A DNA stretch of 10,762 nt from Candidatus Pacearchaeota archaeon (lineage in GTDB: Archaea; Nanoarchaeota; Nanoarchaeia; Pacearchaeales; GW2011-AR1): assembly GCA_002686195.1 (NCBI GenBank), contig NZAS01000018.1:1-10762 (forward strand), read 5' to 3'. Position numbers and translations under genes: made by a program. Within the stretch, counting starts at the first letter, position 1, and the number at the start of each line of letters is the position of its first letter. Below, one piece after another: positions 1 to 6,056 of this stretch. The notes beneath the pieces are model-generated. The model was not told where the DNA came from. It searched no databases and worked only from the letters and a program-made list of their open reading frames with translations.

Positions 1-40
1 ACAGACACAGACACAGACACAGACACAGACACAGACACAG
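1..40 (+). repeat. Hexanucleotide tandem repeat ACAGAC, 6.7 copies, running off the left edge
   Basis: The first 40 bases are perfect head-to-tail copies of ACAGAC (six full units plus ACAG). Read in the frame of the downstream sigma gene they encode alternating Thr-Asp. The unit is a multiple of three, so copy-number change would lengthen or shorten the protein without breaking the frame. The array reaches base 1, so its full length is unknown. A repeat at a sequence end is also a common place for an assembly to stop. Confidence 0.95.
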
Positions 41-741
41 GGTTTGAGGATGGGTATGTTCCACTATCAGATCTAGTTATAAAATTAAAAAATGTAACTC
101 AGAAAAAATATAAGGACCAATATTTCCAGGATATTTTGGACCGAATTGATCCTCTTATAAAAAAGATATCATATAAATACAATGTCGCCGGTCACGATTC
201 TTTTGATATTTATCAGGAGGCACTTTTTGCTTTGAGATTTAAGGCAATTAGAGATTTTGATATAGAAAGAACTCACGATGGAGATAAGGTCTCCTTTGAA
301 AAATTCGCATCATTGTGCGTAAAGAGACACTTGTCAACTTTACTAAAGACTAGTTTTCAAAATAAAAAATTCACCCTAAATTCAAGTATTTCAATGCATG
401 TTGAACGGTCTCTTGGCTCAGGAGAAGAAACGGGAACACTTTCTGACATAATCTCTGGAGAGTCGGAGAATGACCTAGATAGAATGATAAGAGAGGAACA
501 ATTTAGCGTTATCGTAGTTGAGTTGCTGAAAGTCTTATCTTCTTTTGAGAAAAAAGTTTTATTGCTTTATGCTCAAAAATATAGTTATAAAGAAATTTCT
601 GACATAATAAATGAAAGTCGTGAAAAAGTAAAGATAAATATAAAAGGGGTCGACAACGCATTGTCTAGAATAAAAATAAAAGCACGTGCGTTGCTTGATA
701 AATTAAATGAAGATTTTGATGAACCAATATATCCATGCTAG
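1..741 (+). CDS. SigH-like sigma-70 family RNA polymerase sigma factor, 5'-truncated by window edge
   Basis: This is a probable phage-encoded sigma factor that redirects RNA polymerase to phage promoters. The frame is open from base 1 (246 codons visible). No ATG, GTG or TTG occurs before TTG 136, and that TTG lies inside the first conserved helix (ILDRIDPLIKKISYKY), so I take the true start to be left of the window. Residues 1-13 are a Thr-Asp repeat. Region 2 follows, with the core-binding pattern YQEALFALRFKAIRDFD (residues 71-87) and FASLCVKRHLSTLL (102-115). Next comes a linker with LNSSISM and LSDIISG that closely recalls Bacillus SigH, then region 4 (about 176-232) with LSSFEKKVLLLY, SYKEISDIIN and VDNALSRIKIKAR. 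The helix-turn-helix of region 4 seems about seven residues longer than in SigH. The acidic-hydrophobic tail ends FDEPIYPC. The stop codon overlaps the clamp gene start. Family is confident; the late-transcription role is inferred. Confidence 0.85.
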   Translation, partial: TDTDTDTDTDTDTGFEDGYVPLSDLVIKLKNVTQKKYKDQYFQDILDRIDPLIKKISYKYNVAGHDSFDIYQEALFALRFKAIRDFDIERTHDGDKVSFEKFASLCVKRHLSTLLKTSFQNKKFTLNSSISMHVERSLGSGEETGTLSDIISGESENDLDRMIREEQFSVIVVELLKVLSSFEKKVLLLYAQKYSYKEISDIINESREKVKINIKGVDNALSRIKIKARALLDKLNEDFDEPIYPC

Positions 742-1979
742 AGACTAAAAATATGAAAGAAAAATTCACCCTAGAGGTGTGCACTGAGGGCTTGAGCTCT
801 CAGGTGATGCTTCATGGCATTTATTTGTCTAAACTTAAAGATAGGTCGAACGAAAAACAAGGGAAAATTGAGTTTGATTTCCAAAAAAATTGGATTATTC
901 TAACCAGTTTTAATGGGTATGGGTTTTTTAGAACAAAAATAAAATGCACAAACGAAGAGGTAGAAAAAAGAATAATTAAACCGCTCGTAGTTGACATTAA
1001 GGATATGCAGTCTTTGGTAAAGTCTTTTGAGGCACTAAATTCAGACTCCATTATTATTAATCATTCTGAATCATGTCTTGGTCTTACTCTTCCAACAAAA
1101 TCGAGTAAAAAGGTTAAAAATAGTGTTAGGACTTTTGATTTTAGTTTTCCAAAATTGACAAATAGAGGGAAGTCACGATCTTTGCGTGGATTAGATCTTG
1201 GTTTTCTTTCTTCAGTATTTTCTAGAATCATATCTCCAAATTTCCTTACGGATTCAGGATCTTATTTTGACTTTATTGATATCTCAGTTTCTGACATATC
1301 GTGCCGAGCAACTTCAGGTAATGGATCTTTTTTTTCGTCAATAGAATGGAATAGAGAAGATCCATTTGTTGAAAATAATTCCTGGTCTTTTTCTATAGTT
1401 TCTATTGCTATGATGTTAAAGATTATTAAAAAAACAAAAACTAAAACACTGGATGTAATTGAATATGAAAATTGCGTCAAATATAAATTTGATTCTTTTG
1501 AAATTATATCACTAGATAAGCTGGACCTAAAATGGCCAGATGTTAATTCTATACTTCAAAGAAGTAATGATGTTATTGTTTCTATTGATATAGATAGTGC
1601 AAAATCGATAAGGGATTTTTTAGTTCCAGTTCTTGACCAGGCACATCGTGATAAAATTGATATCCCGTCAGTATCTTTGTCTTTTGATTTATCTGAAGAT
1701 TCATCTATTGAGATCCAATCAAATTTTCAAAAAGAGATATACTTAACCTTAGATGATAATTATCTAACTGTGAACAAGAATGACAAAGGAGCATCTATAT
1801 TTAGATGTAATGTTTCATTAAAATCGTTAATTGATAGTTTAAGTGTTTCGTCTTCTACGACAGGGGTTGAATTTAAAATGAGCGAGGATGATTTTAATGG
1901 GCACTCCCCCCCTGTTCTTATAGAACATCTGGGAGATGAGCAGTGTCATTTTTCATCATTTTTTGCACAGGTAGAATAG
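735..1979 (+). CDS. DnaN-type DNA polymerase sliding clamp
   Basis: This is a probable ring-shaped processivity factor that encircles DNA and tethers the replicative polymerase. At 414 residues it is slightly longer than a bacterial beta clamp, with a matching three-part plan. The N-terminus MKEKFTLEV (from residue 7) resembles the MKFTI opening of DnaN. KWPDVNSIL (266-274) matches the YPDYRRVIP-like linker before domain 3. Domain 3 runs from about 278, with SAKSIRDFLVPVL, then NVSLKSLIDSL (359-369), and ends near SPPVLIEHL (391-399), like the NPALI strand of DnaN. ATG 735 overlaps the sigma stop (ATGCTAG). ATG 753 is a plausible alternative start: it fits the family N-terminus better and has TAGAG about nine bases upstream. 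Position between a sigma factor and a delta-like protein supports the call. The overall match is by pattern, and the protein is divergent. Confidence 0.75.
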   Translation: MLETKNMKEKFTLEVCTEGLSSQVMLHGIYLSKLKDRSNEKQGKIEFDFQKNWIILTSFNGYGFFRTKIKCTNEEVEKRIIKPLVVDIKDMQSLVKSFEALNSDSIIINHSESCLGLTLPTKSSKKVKNSVRTFDFSFPKLTNRGKSRSLRGLDLGFLSSVFSRIISPNFLTDSGSYFDFIDISVSDISCRATSGNGSFFSSIEWNREDPFVENNSWSFSIVSIAMMLKIIKKTKTKTLDVIEYENCVKYKFDSFEIISLDKLDLKWPDVNSILQRSNDVIVSIDIDSAKSIRDFLVPVLDQAHRDKIDIPSVSLSFDLSEDSSIEIQSNFQKEIYLTLDDNYLTVNKNDKGASIFRCNVSLKSLIDSLSVSSSTTGVEFKMSEDDFNGHSPPVLIEHLGDEQCHFSSFFAQVE

Positions 1980-2008
1980 TTTTGATCGTATCTTTCACTG
2001 CACCTTGG

Positions 2009-3007
2009 ATGTCTCTCGTGGATTTGATCGAAAAGTATGATAATCATACACTTGTCTATGGAGAAGATTCTTTGTCAGAGAATTTATCATTTGTTGACAT
2101 TTTTGATAAAGAGGCGAAGTGCTTTGTTTTTATGAAGCCAAAAAACGATAATTTTAAATCTATCGAGAGGGTGTGTAAGCAATGCGAAAACTCAAAAAAC
2201 AATAATGTTATATTATGGAATCCGACATCGTCTCTTTTTTCCAAGATTGATGAGGAATTTATTGTTCATAGTACAGAAAAAGATAAGAAGATTTCCAAAA
2301 AAGATATAACAAAGAAAGTTTCGTCCCGTCTTAATAAAACTAAAATAAAGGTAGACGACGGTGCTATAGATTGTTTTTCAGATATGATGAGTTCATTAGA
2401 TTATTCATATGAAGTTTCAAGTGATTTGATAGAGCTGAGATATAGGTCTCTTTTACTTAGGTGTATAGGGAAGGGGTCAATCTCTTTAAATGACGTATAT
2501 GAGTCTATCGGAGACGATATAGTCAGTGACGACAATTCTTTGTTTGTCTTATATTCAAAAGGGAAGTTGGATTTGTTTTTCTATTTATTAAATGATAAAA
2601 TCTTGAACAGCTTGCCATATGAAAGAAATATTCTTTTATTAAAGATAATGAATTACTTTGAGCATGAGATAAGGTTGAAGTTGATGACGTCATCCATTCT
2701 TGGATGTGGGGCAGATCGGACTGTTGTGGTCGATAAGATTTGCAATATGAAAAAAATTAAAACAGGGAAAGGAACCTACTCCAGGAATCAAGTTAAATAT
2801 TTTGCCGATGTAATTTCTTCTGGCAATACCGAATTAATAAAAAAAGATAGTCAGTTTAAATTGCTCGCTATCAATAGTTGTCGAAAAACACTTAGGTCTA
2901 CTATTAACGATAGTTTTAAGAAGACTTATGCTATCTTTGCAATAATGTATATTGTTGATAAAATTAGTTTTAAGGATTTTTACAGCGTAATATCTAGACT
3001 TAAGTGA
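2009..3007 (+). CDS. Probable clamp-loader delta subunit (HolA-like)
   Basis: Probably the subunit that opens the sliding clamp. At 332 residues it is close to HolA length. The N-terminal LVYGEDS (15-21) matches the LLYGEDxF motif of delta subunits. No Walker A motif is visible, as expected for delta, which does not bind ATP. SISLNDV (157-163), then SLFVLYSKGKLDLFFYLLND (177-196) and ILLLKIMNYFEHEIRLKLM (208-226), follow the delta pattern of an It-x-x-DV segment, an F-x-L-x-x-A-gd helix and a helix ending near a conserved Arg. The frame extends upstream to GTG 1943, which has a good GGGAG, but that start would overlap the clamp gene by 37 bases and add a hydrophobic leader foreign to the family. 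I chose ATG 2009 on homology, although its ribosome-binding site is weak. TTG 1982 is a third option. Adjacency to the clamp gene supports the role. No gamma/tau-type ATPase lies in the window, so it must be encoded elsewhere or supplied by the host. Confidence 0.55.
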   Translation: MSLVDLIEKYDNHTLVYGEDSLSENLSFVDIFDKEAKCFVFMKPKNDNFKSIERVCKQCENSKNNNVILWNPTSSLFSKIDEEFIVHSTEKDKKISKKDITKKVSSRLNKTKIKVDDGAIDCFSDMMSSLDYSYEVSSDLIELRYRSLLLRCIGKGSISLNDVYESIGDDIVSDDNSLFVLYSKGKLDLFFYLLNDKILNSLPYERNILLLKIMNYFEHEIRLKLMTSSILGCGADRTVVVDKICNMKKIKTGKGTYSRNQVKYFADVISSGNTELIKKDSQFKLLAINSCRKTLRSTINDSFKKTYAIFAIMYIVDKISFKDFYSVISRLK

Positions 3008-3025
3008 AAAAAAGAGAGGTTTTTT
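3007..3025 (+). promoter_or_regulatory. Ribosome-binding site flanked by complementary A and T tracts
   Basis: A7 (3007-3013), GAGAGG (3014-3019) and T6 (3020-3025) sit directly before ATG 3026. GAGAGG is a good Shine-Dalgarno at six bases from the start. The A and T tracts could pair in the mRNA as a weak stem that shows the Shine-Dalgarno in its loop. The ribosome-binding site is seen directly; a regulatory effect of pairing is only inferred and the stem would be weak. Confidence 0.6.
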
Positions 3026-3988
3026 ATGTCTATTCTGATTACTGGAGGTGCTGGGTTTATAGGTTCAAATTTGGCTCTTAATATGGCTCGCTCAAAGTGC
3101 GGCGGCATTGATGTCGTAGATTACAGTGAGGATAATTGTCGGTATTTAAGCTCGGTAATGGAGGGGGAGGGTGGCTGTGATAGAGTTAACGTCATATGTG
3201 ACGACTACTCTAGCAAAAATAGTCTACAGAGAGTAAAAGATGGGATGTACGATCAAATAGTACACTTAGCTGCAGTTCCAAGAGTTTCATATTCTGTAGA
3301 GCATCCATCAGAAACTACATACGAAAATATTTATAAATTCTCATCACTACTTGAGGCTAGTATAAATTCTTGCAATAGAGTTATATTTGCTTCATCATCA
3401 TCTGTTTATGGAGGTAATGAAAACATGCCAACATCAGAAAAGGAGCCATTAAGTCCCCAAAGTCCATATGCTTTACAGAAAAAAGTAGGTGAAGAGATGT
3501 GTTCATTATTTTCGGACCTATACAATTTAGACACGGTCTGTTTTAGATTTTTTAACGTATTTGGACCTCATCAATTTGGAGATAGTCCATATTCCACTGT
3601 CATTAGCGCGTGGTGTCATGCGTTAAGCAACAACTCCAAGTTAAGACTTGATGGCACAGGTGAGGTTTCAAGAGATTTTTGCTATATTGATAATGTTTGT
3701 GATATTATTATGAAATGTATGGATTCTAGCAAGAGATATGATGCTGAACCATTCAATGTAGCATGTGGAGATCGAAATAGTTTAACAGAGATACTCGAAT
3801 ATATAATGCGCGAATATAATATCTGCGATAACAATATAGATCATACACCTCCTAGACCTGGAGACGTTATGCACACGTGTGCTGACATGAGTAAGACATA
3901 TAAAGAGTTCTCTATAGACCCTCAGCGTCAGGTGTCATTTTGGGATGGACTAAAAAGGACAGAAGAATGGTGGAAGACTATAGGTTAA
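3026..3988 (+). CDS. NAD-dependent epimerase/dehydratase, probable nucleotide-sugar 4-epimerase
   Basis: An extended short-chain dehydrogenase of 320 residues that most likely interconverts UDP-sugars at C4. The Rossmann motif is GGAGFIGS (7-14). LAAVPRV lies at 81-87. The catalytic Ser region is FASSSSVYG (121-129) and the Tyr-Lys pair is Y148/K152 in SPYALQK. RFFNVFGPHQ (174-183), RDFCYIDNV (216-224), FNVACGDRNSLTEIL and PRPGDVMHTCADMSK resemble the UDP-GlcNAc 4-epimerase branch (WbpP/TviC/GalE-like). All key catalytic residues are present, so the enzyme looks active. The start is well supported by GAGAGG six bases upstream. It lies between replication and recombination genes, 18 bases after the delta-like gene, which is an unusual place for a sugar enzyme. 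Possible uses are modifying host surface glycans, the virion or phage DNA; the sequence does not decide. Family is confident; exact substrate is uncertain. Confidence 0.92.
   Translation: MSILITGGAGFIGSNLALNMARSKCGGIDVVDYSEDNCRYLSSVMEGEGGCDRVNVICDDYSSKNSLQRVKDGMYDQIVHLAAVPRVSYSVEHPSETTYENIYKFSSLLEASINSCNRVIFASSSSVYGGNENMPTSEKEPLSPQSPYALQKKVGEEMCSLFSDLYNLDTVCFRFFNVFGPHQFGDSPYSTVISAWCHALSNNSKLRLDGTGEVSRDFCYIDNVCDIIMKCMDSSKRYDAEPFNVACGDRNSLTEILEYIMREYNICDNNIDHTPPRPGDVMHTCADMSKTYKEFSIDPQRQVSFWDGLKRTEEWWKTIG
3954..3959 (+). promoter_or_regulatory. Shine-Dalgarno AAAGGA deciding the resolvase start
   Basis: AAAGGA lies seven bases before ATG 3967, inside the end of the epimerase gene. The longer frame from TTG 3940 has no comparable site, so ATG 3967 is preferred. 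The resolvase is probably translationally coupled to the epimerase. Confidence 0.65.
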
Positions 3989-4497
3989 AAATAGAGAATC
4001 CAAGTCATTTTATTGGAGTAGATCCTGGATTGAGTGGCGGAATTTCGATATGGCATAATGGTAAATTTAAAGTATTTGATATGCCTTCTGTTAAAAAGGT
4101 CATAAGAAAAAAGACTAAGAGAGACATGGATCTGCCCATGCTGGTAGAGATATTCGACAATAATGTTGGTTTTTGTGAGAATACCGTTGCTGGCATAGAA
4201 TTGGTTCACGCTATGCCTCAACAGGGCGTTTCTTCAACATTTCTATTTGGAAGGATGTCAGGAATTATAGAGGGATGTGTTGCTGCATTTGGTTATGAAT
4301 CCTACAGAATCACACCTCAGGTGTGGAAGAAATTTTATTCAGAAATGCATGGACTTGACAGAAAGGAACAAAAAGATCTTGCTAGGGAACTTGCTGCAAA
4401 TATGGCTCCATATATAAAAGATGAATTTAAGAGAAAGAAAGACGACGGAAAAGCCGAGGCGCTACTTATAGCTAATTATATTAAGGAGACATATTAG
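3967..4497 (+). CDS. RuvC-like Holliday junction resolvase
   Basis: A phage-type RNase H-fold junction nuclease of 176 residues, expected to cut four-way and branched DNA made during recombination-dependent replication, before packaging. FIGVDPGLSGGIS (15-27) supplies the first acidic residue D19. VAGIELVHAMPQQGVSS supplies E78. FGRMSGIIEG and ITPQVWKKFY are typical of this phage group. The C-terminal KDDGKAEALLIANY supplies D160 and E164, in place of the HDGRADALLIA form common in relatives. All four acidic positions appear to be present. ATG 3967 has AAAGGA upstream, and the N-terminus runs straight into the first strand. It overlaps the epimerase by 22 bases. The frame can be extended to TTG 3940, but that adds nine residues without a ribosome-binding site. 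Family is confident; which branched structure it prefers cannot be read. Confidence 0.88.
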   Translation: MVEDYRLKIENPSHFIGVDPGLSGGISIWHNGKFKVFDMPSVKKVIRKKTKRDMDLPMLVEIFDNNVGFCENTVAGIELVHAMPQQGVSSTFLFGRMSGIIEGCVAAFGYESYRITPQVWKKFYSEMHGLDRKEQKDLARELAANMAPYIKDEFKRKKDDGKAEALLIANYIKETY

Positions 4498-4499
4498 AA

Positions 4500-5108
4500 G
4501 TGGATTTACAAAAAACTATTGAGTCGATATTGATCGACTCTAACGATCAGAGAATAGAGCAAGAAACGCTTGGTAGACCAATTCCAAAGGAGTCTGAGCA
4601 GGTCAGCAGCTCACTATCAATTAAGAGTTCTCACGTGTCAGAAGAAGATGTCGAAGAGGCTTCTGGGGTAAAATCCCCAAAAGATGATCCTACAATGGGG
4701 GTCGTGGGTGATTTCGCTATTGATAGTAATGAGATTTTTGAGTGTGAACATGGAGAATTAGATAGGCTTCGTACTTTTTTGGTTAATCCCGCATGGGAGC
4801 AGAAGATAAATAGAATGATAGACACGCATATATGTAACGCAATACGTAAAGCTTCTGATGGTATTTCTAAGAAGGATTTTTCATTAAAGTTAATTGACCA
4901 TAGGAATATTGAGGTTTCATTTGATGAAAATAAAATTATAGTATCACCGCTCAGTGGCGATTTTATAACCGGAGAAGAGGTTATATATGTTGATTATCAT
5001 GATTTGCAGGTTGATTTTTTAATTTTAAGAAAAAAAGAGAGTGGATTAGAGGATACCACAAAGCACTATAAGGTATTATTAAATAATGAATTGGTTCCAT
5101 TTAGCTAA
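4500..5108 (+). CDS. Unrecognised 202-residue protein with acidic disordered N-terminus
   Basis: I do not recognise this protein. GTG 4500 starts two bases after the resolvase stop. AAGGAG (4483-4488) lies 11 bases upstream, inside the resolvase gene. Residues 1 to about 70 are rich in Ser, Glu and Asp and look disordered (for example SEEDVEEASG). A more regular part follows, with GELDRLRTFLVNPAWEQKINRM and a C-terminal beta-rich segment (IEVSFDENKIIVSPLSGDF, then EEVIYVDYHDLQVDFLILRKK). There is no signal peptide, membrane segment or Cys cluster. A perfect inverted repeat sits in codons 8-14. Its place after clamp, loader and resolvase genes allows a replication-associated or assembly role, but nothing in the sequence shows it. 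The last 23 bases overlap the next gene. Confidence 0.75.
   Translation: MDLQKTIESILIDSNDQRIEQETLGRPIPKESEQVSSSLSIKSSHVSEEDVEEASGVKSPKDDPTMGVVGDFAIDSNEIFECEHGELDRLRTFLVNPAWEQKINRMIDTHICNAIRKASDGISKKDFSLKLIDHRNIEVSFDENKIIVSPLSGDFITGEEVIYVDYHDLQVDFLILRKKESGLEDTTKHYKVLLNNELVPFS
4521..4540 (+). repeat. Perfect 8-bp inverted repeat with 4-base loop, inside the start of the 4500 gene
   Basis: GAGTCGAT (4521-4528), loop ATTG, then ATCGACTC (4533-4540). The arms are fully complementary, and the site begins 18 bases after the GTG start codon's last base. In mRNA it would fold as a compact hairpin within the ribosome footprint region. In DNA it could be a protein-binding palindrome. No T-run follows, so it is not an intrinsic terminator. 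Confidence 0.8.
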
Positions 5109-5409
5109 TATAGACTCTGTTTTTGATCAAGCTGGAGAGCTTGAGACTCTTAATACATTGAGAAAGATTAAAGATATGACTACGCAAACTCAAAGGGGCG
5201 CGAAGCATATGATTATTCAATTTAAAGACAGATATAGGGATGATAGCGAGATATGTAATCTACTTGATAAGGCTGCGTTTTACTCTCCAGATAGTCCCAA
5301 TAAGGTTAAGGTGTTAATCGAAAATATAATACACCACCTAATGACCGCCATTATTGAAAAAAGAAATAAAGAAAAAAGCGAAATTTTTACACAAAAAGGA
5401 CTACTGTAA
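5086..5409 (+). CDS. Unrecognised 107-residue helical protein
   Basis: I do not recognise this protein. It looks mostly alpha-helical, with segments such as GELETLNTLRKIKDM and VKVLIENIIHHLMTAIIEKRNKEK, and it is charged and soluble with no Cys motif or membrane segment. ATG 5086 overlaps the preceding gene by 23 bases; AAGG (5070-5073) is 12 bases away, so the ribosome-binding site is weak and translational coupling is likely. The stop codon shares a base with the next start (TAATG). Tight coupling on both sides supports it as a real gene. Its function cannot be inferred beyond possible partnership with the protein encoded next. Confidence 0.7.
   Translation: MNWFHLANIDSVFDQAGELETLNTLRKIKDMTTQTQRGAKHMIIQFKDRYRDDSEICNLLDKAAFYSPDSPNKVKVLIENIIHHLMTAIIEKRNKEKSEIFTQKGLL
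5395..5400 (+). promoter_or_regulatory. Shine-Dalgarno AAAGGA for the 5409 gene
   Basis: AAAGGA is eight bases before ATG 5409 and within the end of the 5086 gene. Together with the TAATG stop-start overlap it makes ATG 5409 a secure start. Confidence 0.7.
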
Positions 5410-6056
5410 TGACAGATAATATTGTACATGTTTCATCCGAAAGCTCCGATTCTTCATCTGCGCTTGAGTGCATAAAGGAATCTGTTGAAAATGCTTTTAT
5501 AAATAAATCTAATTGTAAATTTTGTCAGTGCGATTTTAGGGGTGATGCTGAAAGTTTATGGCTTCAATCAAATAGCATTAGTGGTGTACATAGGTTCTTA
5601 AGGTCAAAAGAGGTGAGCATAAGTTATGCTGCTGTAAGAAATCATTTATTAAGTCATTTTCAAAAAGAAGTTTCAAAAATACAGGTTGCCGAATATCTCA
5701 ATGACCTATCTGAGTGGAGAAAATCACAGTTAGATAAAGAGAATAGGCTAGAATTGATGCTATCGGTATTAGAGAAAAGAATTTTTGAATTATCCAGTAT
5801 GCCTAAAGACTCAGATGAACAATTCAGAAAAAACTCAGAGATAATTTGTAAAATGATGCAGCAAGCTATATCGGTACAAGATTCTTTAGATAAACATAAA
5901 GGCGCCGTCGAGCCTGTTACTATCTTTATAAAGAGATTGCAAGAGGTTATAGAGCTTCAAATAGAAGGTTCAAATAGTAAGGAAACAAGGAATGCATTAG
6001 TGCAAGTGGTATCTACTTTAGAAAAAAATATAGGAGATCTTTTATCACATGGATAA
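5409..6056 (+). CDS. CxxC / helix-turn-helix / coiled-coil protein, candidate small terminase or DNA-binding protein
   Basis: A 215-residue protein with a possible zinc-binding DNA-recognition front end. C36 and C39 (CKFC, then C41) are followed by a helix-turn-helix-like segment of about 56-84 (SISGVHRFLRSKEVSISYAAVRNHLLSHF) ending with H79 and H83, giving a potential CCHH metal site. The pattern 'Cys pair, helix, short-turn, is-x-x-av-x-x-H-x-x-x-H' is common in phage HTH proteins, including some proposed small terminase subunits. Residues about 96-185 are long charged helices typical of a coiled coil that could form oligomers. A Ser-rich N-terminus precedes them. The position, after replication genes and ahead of what looks like structural genes, fits packaging. 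No large terminase is in the window, so this is an inference; a transcriptional regulator is the main alternative. It overlaps the next gene by eight bases. Confidence 0.7.
   Translation: MTDNIVHVSSESSDSSSALECIKESVENAFINKSNCKFCQCDFRGDAESLWLQSNSISGVHRFLRSKEVSISYAAVRNHLLSHFQKEVSKIQVAEYLNDLSEWRKSQLDKENRLELMLSVLEKRIFELSSMPKDSDEQFRKNSEIICKMMQQAISVQDSLDKHKGAVEPVTIFIKRLQEVIELQIEGSNSKETRNALVQVVSTLEKNIGDLLSHG

Noticed and set aside
172..179. TATAAATA, identical to the T4 late promoter core
   Set aside because: It lies inside the sigma coding region with no gene start downstream to serve, and near-matches are frequent in such AT-rich DNA.
136..741. Sigma gene starting at TTG 136 as a complete 201-codon gene
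   Set aside because: The frame continues open to base 1, and TTG 136 falls inside a conserved helix, so this start is probably only the first permitted codon in a truncated gene.
784..803. Hairpin CTGAGGG / CTCTCAG with a six-base loop early in the clamp gene
   Set aside because: Seven pairs including one G-U pair; short and imperfect enough to be chance. It has no T-run and no repeat elsewhere that I noticed.
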